Positions 34,446-43,193 of a stretch of 48,690 nucleotides of DNA are shown here, piece by piece (position 1 is the stretch's first letter; every line of letters starts with the position of its first letter). The notes under the pieces are model-generated. The model worked only from the letters and a program-made list of their open reading frames with translations. It did not search any database and had not been told where the DNA came from. The DNA is taken from contig CAZNDO010000027.1 of NCBI GenBank assembly GCA_964571855.1, forward strand, positions 1 through 48,690, given 5' to 3'. This DNA is from CAYYFX01 sp964571855. Its GTDB lineage: Bacteria; ARS69. The translations under genes and the position numbers were made by a program.

Positions 34446-36307
34446 GGCGGCCGGCTCCCGCAGCGGGTGCGGCGGAGCGGGACGCGAGCGCGCGACGGCG
34501 GCGGCCGCATGGCGCCGCCGCGTGCGCACTCGCCGCGGCGGCGATCACGGCGTGCGCGCCGGAGCCTCCTCCCTCGCCTCCCGGCGCCTCCGCGCCTGCC
34601 GCGGCCCCCCCCGCGCGGGACGAGGCCTCGCTCCTCCTGGTGACGCTGGACACGTTCCGCGCCGACGCCGCCGGCTGCGGCGGCAGCCCGGTGGCGCGCA
34701 CGCCGCACCTGGACCGGCTGGCGCGACAGGGGCTGCAGTTCGAGACGGCCCTGGCGGCCACCCCGCTCACCGCCCCGTCCCATGCCAGCATCCTGACCGG
34801 GCTGGATCCGCCCGCCCACGGCGTCCGCGACAACGGCGCGTTCCGCCTCGCGGCGGAGGTGCCGAACGTGGCCGCGGCACTCGCGGAACACGGCGCGGAG
34901 ACCGCCGCGTTCGTGACCGCTTTCCCGCTGGACGCGCGCTTCGGATTCGATCGCGGCTTCTCCGTCTACGACGACGTGGACACCAGCCGGCCCACGGGCT
35001 TCGTGATGGCGCAGCGCCCGGGCGTCGAGGCGGTGGCGGCGGCGCGGGCCTGGTGGGCGCAGCGGGCCGCGGGATCCGCGCGGTGGTTCGTGTGGATCCA
35101 CCTCTTCGATGCGCACACGCCGCACGATGCCCCGCGCCCGATGCGGAACGCGAGCGCGCGCGATCCCTACCTCGCGGACGTCGCCGTCGCGGACGCGGCA
35201 CTCGGCGACGCGGTCGATGCGGCACGCGGGACGGGACGTCCGTTCTGGACCGTCGTGCTCGCCGATCACGGCGAGGGGCGCGGCGACCACGGCGAGGCCA
35301 CGCACGGCCTGTTCGTGTACGCGTCCACGATCCGCATCCCGGCGGTGATCTGGCCCGCCCCCCGGACGCCGGGCCCCGCGGCCGACGTGTTCCGCCAGAT
35401 CGACTTCCCGGCCACGGCGTTCGATCTCCTGGGCCTCGACCCGGCGGAGGCACCCGGCGCCGGGCGCTCGGCGCTCGAGGGCGGGGAGCGCGTGGCGTAC
35501 GCCGAGACGTTCTACCCGCGCTTCCACTACGGCTGGTCCGAGCTCACCGCGGTCCAGGATGGCGCGTGGAAGTACGTCGAGGCCCCCGAGGCGGAGCTGT
35601 ACGACCTCGACGCGGACCCCGGCGAGCGGGCGAACGCCCTGGCGGACCACCCGGGGATCGCGGCGTCGCTGGCGGATACGCTGGTCGCCCTGGCCGGGGC
35701 GGGTGGGGCACCCGAGCCGGGCATGATGGACCCGGCGGCGCGGGAGGCGCTGGCGGCGCTCGGATACCTCGCCGGCGGGGCGACGAAGCGCGACGACGCG
35801 CCGGACCCCAAGCGCATGGTGGCGATCGAGGCCCTGATGGCGCGTGCGCAGGCGCTGATGTCCGCGGGCCAGCTGGACGCGGCGGCGCTGCCCCTGCGGC
35901 AGGCGCTGGCGCGCGATCCCCGGAACAAGGAGCTGTACCAGATGCTCGGTCACCTCAACGTCGCCGCCGGCCAGGACGCGAACGCGGTGGACGCGTACCG
36001 CAAGGCGCTGGACCTGCCGCCGCATCACGCGGACCGGGTGCCCCGTTTCGAGCTTGCTTGCGCATTCTTGCGTCTCGGGAAGCCGGGCCAGGCCGTCCCC
36101 GAACTGCAGAAGATCCTGGAGATCGACCCCGAGGATCCGCCGACTTGGTACAATCTGGGAGTCGCATGGGAAGGGCTCGGGCAGATGGATCGCGCGCGCG
36201 AGGCGTGGCAACGCGCACTCGCGCTGGACCCCGCCCACGAGTTCTCGCGCACCGCCCTGGGACGAACGGGCGCCGGCGCGGGGGGCGGTCCGAGGGTCGG
36301 CGGTTGA
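34442..36307 (+). CDS. Alkaline-phosphatase-superfamily/TPR lipoprotein, operon gene 3
   Basis: The 621-residue lipoprotein starts at GTG 34442, overlapping the previous stop. The basic N-terminus is long and the lipobox is ITAC38. A Pro/Ala-rich spacer precedes the catalytic domain, which has TLDTFRADAAGCGG (D70), T110-A-P-S-H at the nucleophile position and ADHGEGRGDHGE. The usual GCYG is changed to GCGG, a difference from its paralogues. TPRs fill the last 170 residues. A promoter-like element for the next gene overlaps its 3' end. Confidence 0.8.
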   Translation: MRRPAPAAGAAERDASARRRRPHGAAACALAAAAITACAPEPPPSPPGASAPAAAPPARDEASLLLVTLDTFRADAAGCGGSPVARTPHLDRLARQGLQFETALAATPLTAPSHASILTGLDPPAHGVRDNGAFRLAAEVPNVAAALAEHGAETAAFVTAFPLDARFGFDRGFSVYDDVDTSRPTGFVMAQRPGVEAVAAARAWWAQRAAGSARWFVWIHLFDAHTPHDAPRPMRNASARDPYLADVAVADAALGDAVDAARGTGRPFWTVVLADHGEGRGDHGEATHGLFVYASTIRIPAVIWPAPRTPGPAADVFRQIDFPATAFDLLGLDPAEAPGAGRSALEGGERVAYAETFYPRFHYGWSELTAVQDGAWKYVEAPEAELYDLDADPGERANALADHPGIAASLADTLVALAGAGGAPEPGMMDPAAREALAALGYLAGGATKRDDAPDPKRMVAIEALMARAQALMSAGQLDAAALPLRQALARDPRNKELYQMLGHLNVAAGQDANAVDAYRKALDLPPHHADRVPRFELACAFLRLGKPGQAVPELQKILEIDPEDPPTWYNLGVAWEGLGQMDRAREAWQRALALDPAHEFSRTALGRTGAGAGGGPRVGG

Positions 36308-36332
36308 CGATCCGCGGTCCTTGGACGATTCT
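36304..36332 (+). promoter_or_regulatory. Possible promoter of the LysM transglycosylase gene
   Basis: TTGACG overlapping the preceding stop codon, 17 bases, GATTCT. The -10 is moderate. It lies about 135 bases before the start codon, and I see no other clear feature in that leader. Confidence 0.4.
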
Positions 36333-36466
36333 CGCCTTTCCTGGGCTTCGCTGACGCCACGGGACTCAACCGGACGTCAGGAATGCCGATGCGTGGAGCA
36401 AGAGACCCGGGGCGACCACCCCACTCGCCCGCACGACCCGGAATCCGAGCACCCACGGAGGACGCC

Positions 36467-38209
36467 TTGCGCTCGTCGGCCCGATTCCTCGTCGTACCGC
36501 TGATGGTTTTCCTGGCCGGTTGCGGGGGCACCGCGAACATCTCCCCCGACCCCGCGGCCCTGGACGCATCCGTTTCCCCCGCCGCGGAGACCCTGGAGAA
36601 GGCGAACCGGGAGTACCTGGAGGGGGTCCGGGCCTTCGTCCAGGAGAGCTACCGGGACGCCGAGGTGCACTTCCACCGCGTGCTGGAGACGCTGGCCTTC
36701 GCGGGCTCGGAGGAGGCCGCCACGCTCGATGCGCGCGACGCGGAAACGCTCCTGGCGAAGTCGGAGTACTTCCTCGACAAGATCGCCGAGCTGTCGTTCG
36801 ACGACGAGGAGGGGGTGACCGAGGTCAAGGCCGAGGAGCCCTCCGGCGTCGCCTGGACCGTGCTGCACGGCGAGATCACGCCCAAGCAGAACCGGGACAT
36901 CGACCGCTGGATCGACTACTTCTGCGGGGACGGGCGCAAGGTCTTCCAGAAGTGGCTCGACCGGAAGCCGGCGTACGACCGCATCTTCGAGGAGACCCTC
37001 TCGCGGCACCAGCTGCCGCCGGAGCTGGCGTACGCGTCGATGATCGAGAGCGGGTTCTCCCCGCACGCGTACTCCTGGGCCCACGCCGTCGGGCTGTGGC
37101 AGTTCGTCCGCTCCACGGGGCGGCGCTACGGCCTGCGCGCGGACTGGTGGGTGGACGAGCGCCGGGACCCCGTGCGGTCCACGGAGGCCGCGGCGCAGTA
37201 CCTGAAGGACCTCTACGTCGAGTTCCAGGACTGGGAGCTGGCGATCGCGGCGTACAACGTCGGCGAGGGCCGCGTGCGCAAGCAGATCGCGCGGCAGGGA
37301 ACGCGCGACTTCTGGCGGCTCTCCCTCCCGCGCGAGACGCGCAACCACATCCCGAAGTTCTACGCGGCGATGATCGTGGGAATGGACCCCGAGAAGTACG
37401 GATTCTCGCGCGGCGAGGGCGCCGCGCCGGGCACGGAGACCGTCACCGTGGACGGCTGCGTGGACTTCGACGTGCTGGCGGAGTGCGCCGGAACGGACGC
37501 GCACACGCTGGCGGAGCTGAATCCGGCCCTCGTGCGCCGCTGTACGCCGCCCGACACCGAGTCGTGGGAAGTGCGCGTGCCCGCCGGCTCCGGCGAGAAG
37601 GCGCGGCTGGCCCTCGCGGAGCTGCCGCCGAGCGCGCGCGTCCGCTGGGCGCACCACGTGGTGCGGCGAGGCGAGACGCTGTCGAAGATCGCGGGGGGGT
37701 ACCGCACCACGGTGGACGCCATCGTGCAGGCGAACCGGTTGAAGAGCCGCCACCGCCTGAGCGTCGGCCAGGAGCTCCTCATCCCGCAGGGCCAGAAGTC
37801 CGCCGCCAACCTCCCGAAGCTGGCGATGTCGGACGACAGCGGCCGCTCGTCGTCGCGCGCGTCCGGCCGGTCGACGACGGTCCACACCGTGCGCCGCGGC
37901 GACACGCTCTCCACGATCGCGCAGCGCTACGGCACGTCCACCGGGCAGATCCGCCGCCTGAACAAGCTCGGCCGCCACATCTACCCCGGACAGCGCATCA
38001 CCGTCCCCGACCGCGGCTCGTCGCGCTCGGTCGCGTCGGACAGCCCCTCCACCGCCGCGAGCCGCGGCACGTTCGTGAAGGTGGAGCCGGGGGATACGCT
38101 GTGGAACATCTCGCAGCGGACGGGGGTCAGCGTTCCGGACCTGCTGCGTGCGAACAACCTCCGCCGCAGCTCCCTGATCAAGGCCGGCCAGGTCATCCGC
38201 ATCCCGTAG
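36467..38209 (+). CDS. Membrane-bound lytic murein transglycosylase D-like lipoprotein with three LysM
   Basis: The 580-residue lipoprotein (lipobox LAGC19) has a lytic transglycosylase catalytic domain. The catalytic Glu is in ASMIESGFSPHAYS (E194), followed by GLWQFVRSTGRRYGL and AAYNVGEGRV. Three LysM repeats, which bind peptidoglycan, lie at about residues 396-441, 473-516 and 536-580 (HVVRRGETLSKIA, HTVRRGDTLSTIA, VKVEPGDTLWNIS). It cleaves the glycan strand of peptidoglycan to 1,6-anhydro ends. I chose TTG 36467 because GGAGG lies 6 bases upstream and the signal peptide starts there. MltD of E. coli has two or three LysM, so the layout is normal. An insertion sequence begins on the base after the stop. 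Confidence 0.9.
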   Translation: MRSSARFLVVPLMVFLAGCGGTANISPDPAALDASVSPAAETLEKANREYLEGVRAFVQESYRDAEVHFHRVLETLAFAGSEEAATLDARDAETLLAKSEYFLDKIAELSFDDEEGVTEVKAEEPSGVAWTVLHGEITPKQNRDIDRWIDYFCGDGRKVFQKWLDRKPAYDRIFEETLSRHQLPPELAYASMIESGFSPHAYSWAHAVGLWQFVRSTGRRYGLRADWWVDERRDPVRSTEAAAQYLKDLYVEFQDWELAIAAYNVGEGRVRKQIARQGTRDFWRLSLPRETRNHIPKFYAAMIVGMDPEKYGFSRGEGAAPGTETVTVDGCVDFDVLAECAGTDAHTLAELNPALVRRCTPPDTESWEVRVPAGSGEKARLALAELPPSARVRWAHHVVRRGETLSKIAGGYRTTVDAIVQANRLKSRHRLSVGQELLIPQGQKSAANLPKLAMSDDSGRSSSRASGRSTTVHTVRRGDTLSTIAQRYGTSTGQIRRLNKLGRHIYPGQRITVPDRGSSRSVASDSPSTAASRGTFVKVEPGDTLWNISQRTGVSVPDLLRANNLRRSSLIKAGQVIRIP

Positions 38210-38230
38210 GTTGTGGTTCACAGAATGTGG
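38210..38230 (+). repeat. Left terminal inverted repeat of the IS
   Basis: GTTGTGGTTCACAGAATGTG (first 20 bases); pairs with the right repeat at 39398-39418 with four mismatches. Confidence 0.8.
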
Positions 38231-38261
38231 ATGGCCCGGATCTTCCAAGGATCCGGGCCAT
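38231..38261 (+). promoter_or_regulatory. 12-bp hairpin covering the transposase start codon
   Basis: ATGGCCCGGATC, a 7-base loop, and the exact complement. The 3' arm contains the first two bases of the transposase ATG. Read-through mRNA from the upstream gene would trap the start in this stem, as in other IS elements that block expression from outside promoters. Confidence 0.7.
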
Positions 38262-39354
38262 GCCATTTCTGCTCACCGGGTTCCAGCCGCCGCACTGCCC
38301 GCGCGGGAACTGCCCAAGTCATTCCACGAACGTCGCTTGGACCTTCCGGCGGAACGGGTTCTACACGCGCCTGGCCGAGCCCCGGCGCATCCCGCGGTAC
38401 ACCTGCGTTGTCTGTGGTGCCAACTTCAGTTTCCAGTCCTTCCAGGCCACCTACTACCTGAAGCGTCCCGATCTGCTCGTGCCGCTCGTGCTCCGCCTCG
38501 TGGCCTGCTCCGGGTTCCGCCAGATCGCCCGTGACTTCGACGTCTCCCACACCACCGTCATGCGCCTCTCCGAGCGGCTCGGCCGGCACTGCCTCCTGTT
38601 CCTCTGGCGTGATCTGCAGCGGCTGCGCCTCGGGGAGCCGGTCGTGATCGACGGGTTCGAGTCCTTCGCCCACTCCCAGTACTATCCCTGCCACTTCCAC
38701 CTGGCGGTCGGTGCGAACTCCCACTTCACGTACGCCTTCACGGACTCCGAGCTGCGCCGCAAGGGCCGGATGACCGACGCGCAGAAGCGGCGCAGAGCGC
38801 AGCTCGAGGCTCTCCACGGGCGCCCCGACCCGCGCTCCATCGAGAAGGAGATCGCCGAGCTCGTGCACCTGCTCCCGCAGCGGGAGGGGCCACTCGAGAT
38901 CCGCTCGGATGAGCATCCTGCCTACCCGCGCGGGTTGCGGCGCGCCGGCGTCGAGGTGAAGCACGAGGTCACCCCGTCCACGGCGCCTCGGACGACTTCG
39001 AATCCCCTGTTCCCGGTGAATCTCATGGATCTGCTCATCCGGCACTGCAGCGGGAACCACAAGCGGGAGACGATCGCGTTCTCGAAGACGCGGCAGAACG
39101 CCGTGGAGCGGCTCGCGAGCCTGGCGGTCTGGCGAAACTACATGAAGTCCTTCTCCGAGAACCAGAAGGATGCCACGCCGGCGATGACGTTGGGCCTCAC
39201 CGACCGCAAGCTCACACCCGCCGACCTCCTCAAGAAGCGCCTGTTCCCGTGGGCGATCGGCCTCCCGGCCCGTTGGCAGGCGTACTACCGGCGGCTCGTG
39301 GCCACCGGGCCGAGGGGGCGGAGCCGTCCCCACGCGCTGAGACTCGCCTGCTGA
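38260..39354 (+). CDS. DDE-type transposase with zinc ribbon
   Basis: The 364-residue protein has an N-terminal zinc ribbon (CPRGNC, then CVVCGANF). A helix-turn-helix for end recognition follows (FRQIARDFDVSHTTVMRLSE). The catalytic domain has likely acidic residues in VIDGFESFAHSQY and SDEHPAYPRG, and a third in NHKRETIAFSK. The ribbon, HTH and DDE order recalls the IS1/IS1595 side of transposases, but I cannot assign a family. The reading frame is intact and the terminal repeats flank it, so it may be active. Catalytic residue assignment is inference. Confidence 0.82.
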   Translation: MPFLLTGFQPPHCPRGNCPSHSTNVAWTFRRNGFYTRLAEPRRIPRYTCVVCGANFSFQSFQATYYLKRPDLLVPLVLRLVACSGFRQIARDFDVSHTTVMRLSERLGRHCLLFLWRDLQRLRLGEPVVIDGFESFAHSQYYPCHFHLAVGANSHFTYAFTDSELRRKGRMTDAQKRRRAQLEALHGRPDPRSIEKEIAELVHLLPQREGPLEIRSDEHPAYPRGLRRAGVEVKHEVTPSTAPRTTSNPLFPVNLMDLLIRHCSGNHKRETIAFSKTRQNAVERLASLAVWRNYMKSFSENQKDATPAMTLGLTDRKLTPADLLKKRLFPWAIGLPARWQAYYRRLVATGPRGRSRPHALRLAC

Positions 39355-39397
39355 GCGGGAAGAGTCCCCCGATCAGGCGACCGCGCACGAGCAGGCG

Positions 39398-39418
39398 CCA
39401 CACTCTCCGCACCACAAC
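39398..39418 (+). repeat. Right terminal inverted repeat of the IS
   Basis: Reverse complement begins GTTGTGGTGCGGAGAGTGTG; pairs with the left repeat. Confidence 0.8.
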
Positions 39419-39423
39419 TCGGG

Positions 39424-40644
39424 TCAGGGGTGGCGGGACACGACCTCGAGGGCGCGCCCCGGCACCACCGTCTCCGCGCCACTCGACGGGGAGTCACCGG
39501 AGAGGATTTCCACGATGGCCAAGTCGCCCCGGAGGCGCGGGGTTGCCCCGTCCTGGGCGCCGAGGAGGTAGAACAGGATCTCGCGGAAGCTCTGGTCCGA
39601 CGCCGGCTCAGGCGCCCGGGGCGCGCGGCGGATGCCGATGGCCACCAGGGTGAGGGCCAGGACGGAGACGGCGAGGAGGGCGCCGAGGCCGTCCACCGCG
39701 TAGGCCAGGGTCTGGCACGTGATCACCAGCGTCGTGCCGACGAGCGTCAGGGCGGCGCGGCGGGGCGTGAGGCCGAAGCGGATCAGGCGGTGGTGCAGGT
39801 GCATGGAGTCGGGGCGGAAAAGGCCCGTTCCGTTGCGCGAGCGGCGGACGATCGTGGTTGCCGTGTCGAGGACGGGAACGGACGCCGCGGCCAGCGCGAC
39901 CACGAGCGGCGTCACGTCCCCCCGGCCGAACCGCACGCCCATCAGGGCGGTCACGGCGAGGCCGTAGCCGAGCAGCATGCTGCCCGCGTCGCCGAGGAAG
40001 GTCTTCCGTTCGGAGCGGAGGTTGAACGGAAGGAATCCGAGGACCGCGCCGAGCAGGCAGATCGCCAGGGCCGCCAGGACGGCGTTGCCGAGCAGCACGC
40101 CCGCGACGGCCATCGAGAACGCCCCGACCGCGGCGATGCCCGAGGCCAGACCGTCAAGCCCGTCCACGAGGTTCAGCGCGTTCACGAAGCCGAGCAGGAG
40201 GAACGCGGTCACCGGAACCGCGAACGGGCCGAGGCTCCAGGTCGTGCCGGAACCGAACGAGATCTCGCGCAGCACCACGCCGCTGGAGACGACGACGCCC
40301 ACGGACGCCGCCTGGGCGAAGAGTTTCACCGGCGCGGGCACGTCCCACAGGTCGTCGAGGACGCCGACGGCGTGGATCAGAAGGCCGCCGGCGCAGATCG
40401 CGAGGATCTCGCGGCCCAGCGGGATCCCGCGCGTGTCGCCGGCCACGGCGATCATGGCGAGCCCGGCCACCATCCCGGCCAGGATCCCGATCCCGCCGGT
40501 CCGCGGGATGGCGGTGCTCTGCAGCTTCCTCTGATGCGGATGGTCCAGCAGCCCCAGGGCCGCACCCACGCGCCGCGCCGGCGGGGTTGCGATCAGGGTC
40601 GCGCTGAAAGAAACCAGGAGAATCCAGATCAGTACAAGATCCAA
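39424..40644 (-). CDS. Polyprenyl-phosphate N-acetylhexosamine-1-phosphate transferase (WecA/MraY family)
   Basis: The 406-residue polytopic membrane enzyme shows the family motifs in order. These are PRTGGIGI, GVLDDLWDVPAPVKLF (Mg-binding DD), NALNLVDGLDGLA, FLGDAGSMLLGYGL and HLHHRLIRFGL. It transfers a sugar-1-phosphate from a UDP-sugar to undecaprenyl phosphate and so starts a lipid-linked glycan. The HLHH motif fits WecA-type enzymes rather than MraY. About 70 C-terminal residues form an unusual soluble tail after the last TM. The start is TTG at 40644 with GAGG upstream. It is the last gene of the fcl-GT4-wecA-like unit. Confidence 0.9.
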   Translation of the reverse strand: MDLVLIWILLVSFSATLIATPPARRVGAALGLLDHPHQRKLQSTAIPRTGGIGILAGMVAGLAMIAVAGDTRGIPLGREILAICAGGLLIHAVGVLDDLWDVPAPVKLFAQAASVGVVVSSGVVLREISFGSGTTWSLGPFAVPVTAFLLLGFVNALNLVDGLDGLASGIAAVGAFSMAVAGVLLGNAVLAALAICLLGAVLGFLPFNLRSERKTFLGDAGSMLLGYGLAVTALMGVRFGRGDVTPLVVALAAASVPVLDTATTIVRRSRNGTGLFRPDSMHLHHRLIRFGLTPRRAALTLVGTTLVITCQTLAYAVDGLGALLAVSVLALTLVAIGIRRAPRAPEPASDQSFREILFYLLGAQDGATPRLRGDLAIVEILSGDSPSSGAETVVPGRALEVVSRHP

Positions 40645-40724
40645 TGGTCCCGCCTCATCCCGACCATTCCGACCCGATCCCGGCTCCGCCCCGTCCGGGG
40701 TCGCCGGGAGGAGATCGAGGGGCG

Positions 40725-42014
40725 TCAGCCGCCTCCGGGGTGGCGCTCCGCCAACCCCCTCCCCTTCGTCGGCGCCAGGGGGGCGTGCCTTGACCTCGCG
40801 CCCGCGTCCGCCCGGCAGGCGGCCTCCAGCACGCGCTCGTACTCCCGGACGGCGCGATCGAGTCCGCCGTCACGGAGCAGGAACGCGCGCGCGTTCTCGC
40901 CGCAGGCCCGCGCGCGCGCACGGTCGGCGGCGAGCGCGAGGATCTCGCGGGCCAGGCCCGGCGCGTCCCCGGGGTCGACGCGGAAGCCGCACGCCGCCTC
41001 CTCCACGATGCGCGCCACCTCGCTCCCGTCGTCCAGCACGGCCCCGACGGCGCGGCCGGATGCCAGGATCGAATACACCTTGCTCGGCACGCACCAGCGG
41101 GCCAAACCCCGATGCAACGGGACGAGCGCGATGTCCGCGGCGGCCAGGACGTCGGCCACCGCATCATCCGGCTGGAACGGCACCACCGCGGCCCCCGGCA
41201 CGCGCAGGGCCCGGCGCTCCACGGGACCCTGGCCGCTTCCCGCCCCGACGAGCAGGAGCTTCACGGTCCCGTCGATGCGCCCGGCCAGGCGGGCCGCCTC
41301 CAGCACCGTCTCGAGATCCTGGGCCCGGCCGAAGTTGCCGGCGTACTGCACGACGAAGTCGGAGGACGTGAACCCGAGCCGGGTCCGCAGCGCGCTGGCC
41401 GTCCGGGGAGTCACGCGCCGGGCGTCCGCCCAGTTGCGGATGGTCACGACCCGCGCGTCGGGGACGCCGCGGGTGGCCGCCGCGACGCGAAGGTCGTCTG
41501 AGATCACGACGATCCGCGACGCCCGACGCCACGCCAGCGCTTCCAGACCGCGCAGGATGCCGGCGAGACGGCCGTCGCGCAGCGCGCCCAGCGCGACGGA
41601 GATCTCGGGGTGCACGTCCTGCACGCAGTAGACCAGGGGACAGCGCTTCCATCGGGCCAGGAGCGCTGCCGCCGGCCCCCCGAAGAAGGGTGTGGACGAC
41701 AGCGCGAGCACCACGTCCGGGCGCGGCAGCCGGATCGCACGCGACAGCGCGGCCAGCGCGAAGCCGAGGTAGTGCCACCCGCGTCCGGCAGCGCCCTCGC
41801 GTCGGGGGGGCGTGGGCACGCGCAGCACGCGCACGCCCGCGACGGACTCCTCCGCCGGCGGGCACGCCCCGCGCGCCTCGGGATAGCTGGGCGCGCCGGC
41901 CACGACGATCGGTTCATGTCCCCGCGCGGCCAGCCCGGCCGCGAGTTCGGCCACCAGCCGGCCCGTGGCCCCCGCATCCGGCGGGTAGTGCTGGGTCAGG
42001 ATCAGGATCCGCAC
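40725..42014 (-). CDS. Family 4 glycosyltransferase (WbuB/WcaI-like)
   Basis: The 429-residue GT-B enzyme has the N-terminal domain of WbuB/WcaI-type transferases (ILTQHYPPDAGATGRLVAEL, VQDVHPEISVALGAL). The C-terminal donor-binding domain has VVQYAGNFGRAQDLETVLEA and the VPSKVYSILASGRAVG block containing the donor-contacting Lys. It acts at the cytosolic membrane face on an undecaprenyl-linked precursor, either O-antigen or exopolysaccharide. WbuB uses a fucosamine-type donor, which would fit the deoxysugar gene upstream, but the donor here is unknown. The final 25 residues are a basic unconserved tail. Confidence 0.87.
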   Translation of the reverse strand: MRILILTQHYPPDAGATGRLVAELAAGLAARGHEPIVVAGAPSYPEARGACPPAEESVAGVRVLRVPTPPRREGAAGRGWHYLGFALAALSRAIRLPRPDVVLALSSTPFFGGPAAALLARWKRCPLVYCVQDVHPEISVALGALRDGRLAGILRGLEALAWRRASRIVVISDDLRVAAATRGVPDARVVTIRNWADARRVTPRTASALRTRLGFTSSDFVVQYAGNFGRAQDLETVLEAARLAGRIDGTVKLLLVGAGSGQGPVERRALRVPGAAVVPFQPDDAVADVLAAADIALVPLHRGLARWCVPSKVYSILASGRAVGAVLDDGSEVARIVEEAACGFRVDPGDAPGLAREILALAADRARARACGENARAFLLRDGGLDRAVREYERVLEAACRADAGARSRHAPLAPTKGRGLAERHPGGG

Positions 42015-42035
42015 GGGCGCCCCGCGGCGCGGCCG

Positions 42036-43016
42036 TCAGGCCCGCGCCCGGGCGGAGTCGCCCGGGACCGGGAACAGCGCTTCGCTTTCGCGGTGTGCGC
42101 GGTACCACTCCACCGTGCGCGCCAGCCCGATCGAGATCGGCGTGCGCGCGCGGAAACCGAGCTCCCGCTCCGCCCGCGCGCAGTCGAGGGCGCGTCGCGG
42201 CTGCCCGTTCGGTTGCGACGCGTCGAACCGGAACGTCCCCGGGAAGCCGGCGAGCCGTCCGATGGTCTCGGCCAGCTCGCGGATGGCCACCTCGCCCGGG
42301 GCCCCCAGGTTCACGGGATCCGCGGAGTTCGCCCGCAGCGCGGCGGCGAGCAGGCCGTCCACCGCGTCGTGCACGTAGAGGAACCCCCGCGTGGCGGTGC
42401 CGTCCCCCCACACCTCCACCTCGCCGGCACCGCGCTCCGCGGCATCGACGCACTTGCGGATCAGCGCCGGGATGACGTGGGATGTCTCGGGGTCGAAGTC
42501 GTCCCGCTCGCCGTAGAGGTTCAGCAGCAGCACGTTCGCCGTGCGCAGCCCGAACTCCGCGGCGTAGGCGAACGATCCGGCGAGCAGCGCGCGCTTCGCG
42601 ATGCCGTAGGCCGCATTCGTCTCGTCCGGGTACCCCGACCAGAGGTCCTCCTCGCGGAACGGCACCGGCGTGTGCTTCGGATAGCTGCACACGGTCCCCA
42701 CCTGCACGAGCTTCCGGGCGCGCCCCTCGCGCGCCGCCTCGAGGACGTTGAGACCCATCGCCAGCGTGTCGCGGAAGAACGTCGCCGGGTGACGCCGGTT
42801 CGCGCCGATGCCGCCGACCCGCGCCGCCAGGTGGAAGACCACGTCCGGGGCGCCCGCCAGCAGGCGTCGGGCGTTGGCCGGATCGAGCACGTCGCACTGC
42901 GCGGACGAGGGCGCGGTCACGTCCGCCCCCTCGGCCCGCAGCCGGTCCACGAGGTGCCCGCCCAGGAAGCCGGTCCCGCCCGTGACCACCACCCGCCGCC
43001 CGCGCCACGCGCCCAT
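42036..43016 (-). CDS. GDP-L-fucose synthase-like epimerase/reductase
   Basis: This 326-residue SDR enzyme converts GDP-4-keto-6-deoxymannose to GDP-L-fucose with NADPH. The Rossmann motif GGTGFLGGHL is at the N-terminus. The catalytic Ser is in GTVCSYPKHTPVPFREEDLW and the Tyr/Lys in AAYGIAKR. RVGGIGANRRHPATFFRDT and LNLYGERDDFDPETSHVIPA are typical of GDP-fucose synthases. The ATG follows GGAGG. No GDP-mannose dehydratase gene is in the window, so the substrate must come from elsewhere, or the enzyme serves a related deoxysugar. Confidence 0.85.
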   Translation of the reverse strand: MGAWRGRRVVVTGGTGFLGGHLVDRLRAEGADVTAPSSAQCDVLDPANARRLLAGAPDVVFHLAARVGGIGANRRHPATFFRDTLAMGLNVLEAAREGRARKLVQVGTVCSYPKHTPVPFREEDLWSGYPDETNAAYGIAKRALLAGSFAYAAEFGLRTANVLLLNLYGERDDFDPETSHVIPALIRKCVDAAERGAGEVEVWGDGTATRGFLYVHDAVDGLLAAALRANSADPVNLGAPGEVAIRELAETIGRLAGFPGTFRFDASQPNGQPRRALDCARAERELGFRARTPISIGLARTVEWYRAHRESEALFPVPGDSARARA

Positions 43017-43193
43017 TCGCCGCCTCCGGATGCCGCTCCCGGTCAGGCATCGGCAAGAATCGGCCAAGGCTGAAGACGAGGACGGGGGGCCAGTGGCCCC
43101 GGCGGGCGATTCCGGGGTCAAGAAGCGCTCCCGAAGGCTCGACAACAGGCCAAGAACCGGGAACGCGGGCAAACCCAGGGGGGTCGGGTCGAG

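Larger units (their letters stand above)
38210..39418 (+). mobile_element. Complete insertion sequence, 1209 bp
   Basis: One transposase gene is bounded by imperfect 21-bp terminal inverted repeats (17 of 21 match). I find no target-site duplication in the flanks (left ...CCCGTAG, right TCGGGTC...), which means an old insertion, a family without duplication, or slightly different true ends. The left end starts on the base after the transglycosylase stop and the right end lies 5 bases from the stop of the convergent glycan gene, so neither gene is broken. Confidence 0.8.

Noticed and set aside
21776..36307. Calling the four TPR lipoproteins arylsulfatases
   Set aside because: None has the Cys/Ser of the formylglycine motif; all have Thr and His in its place.
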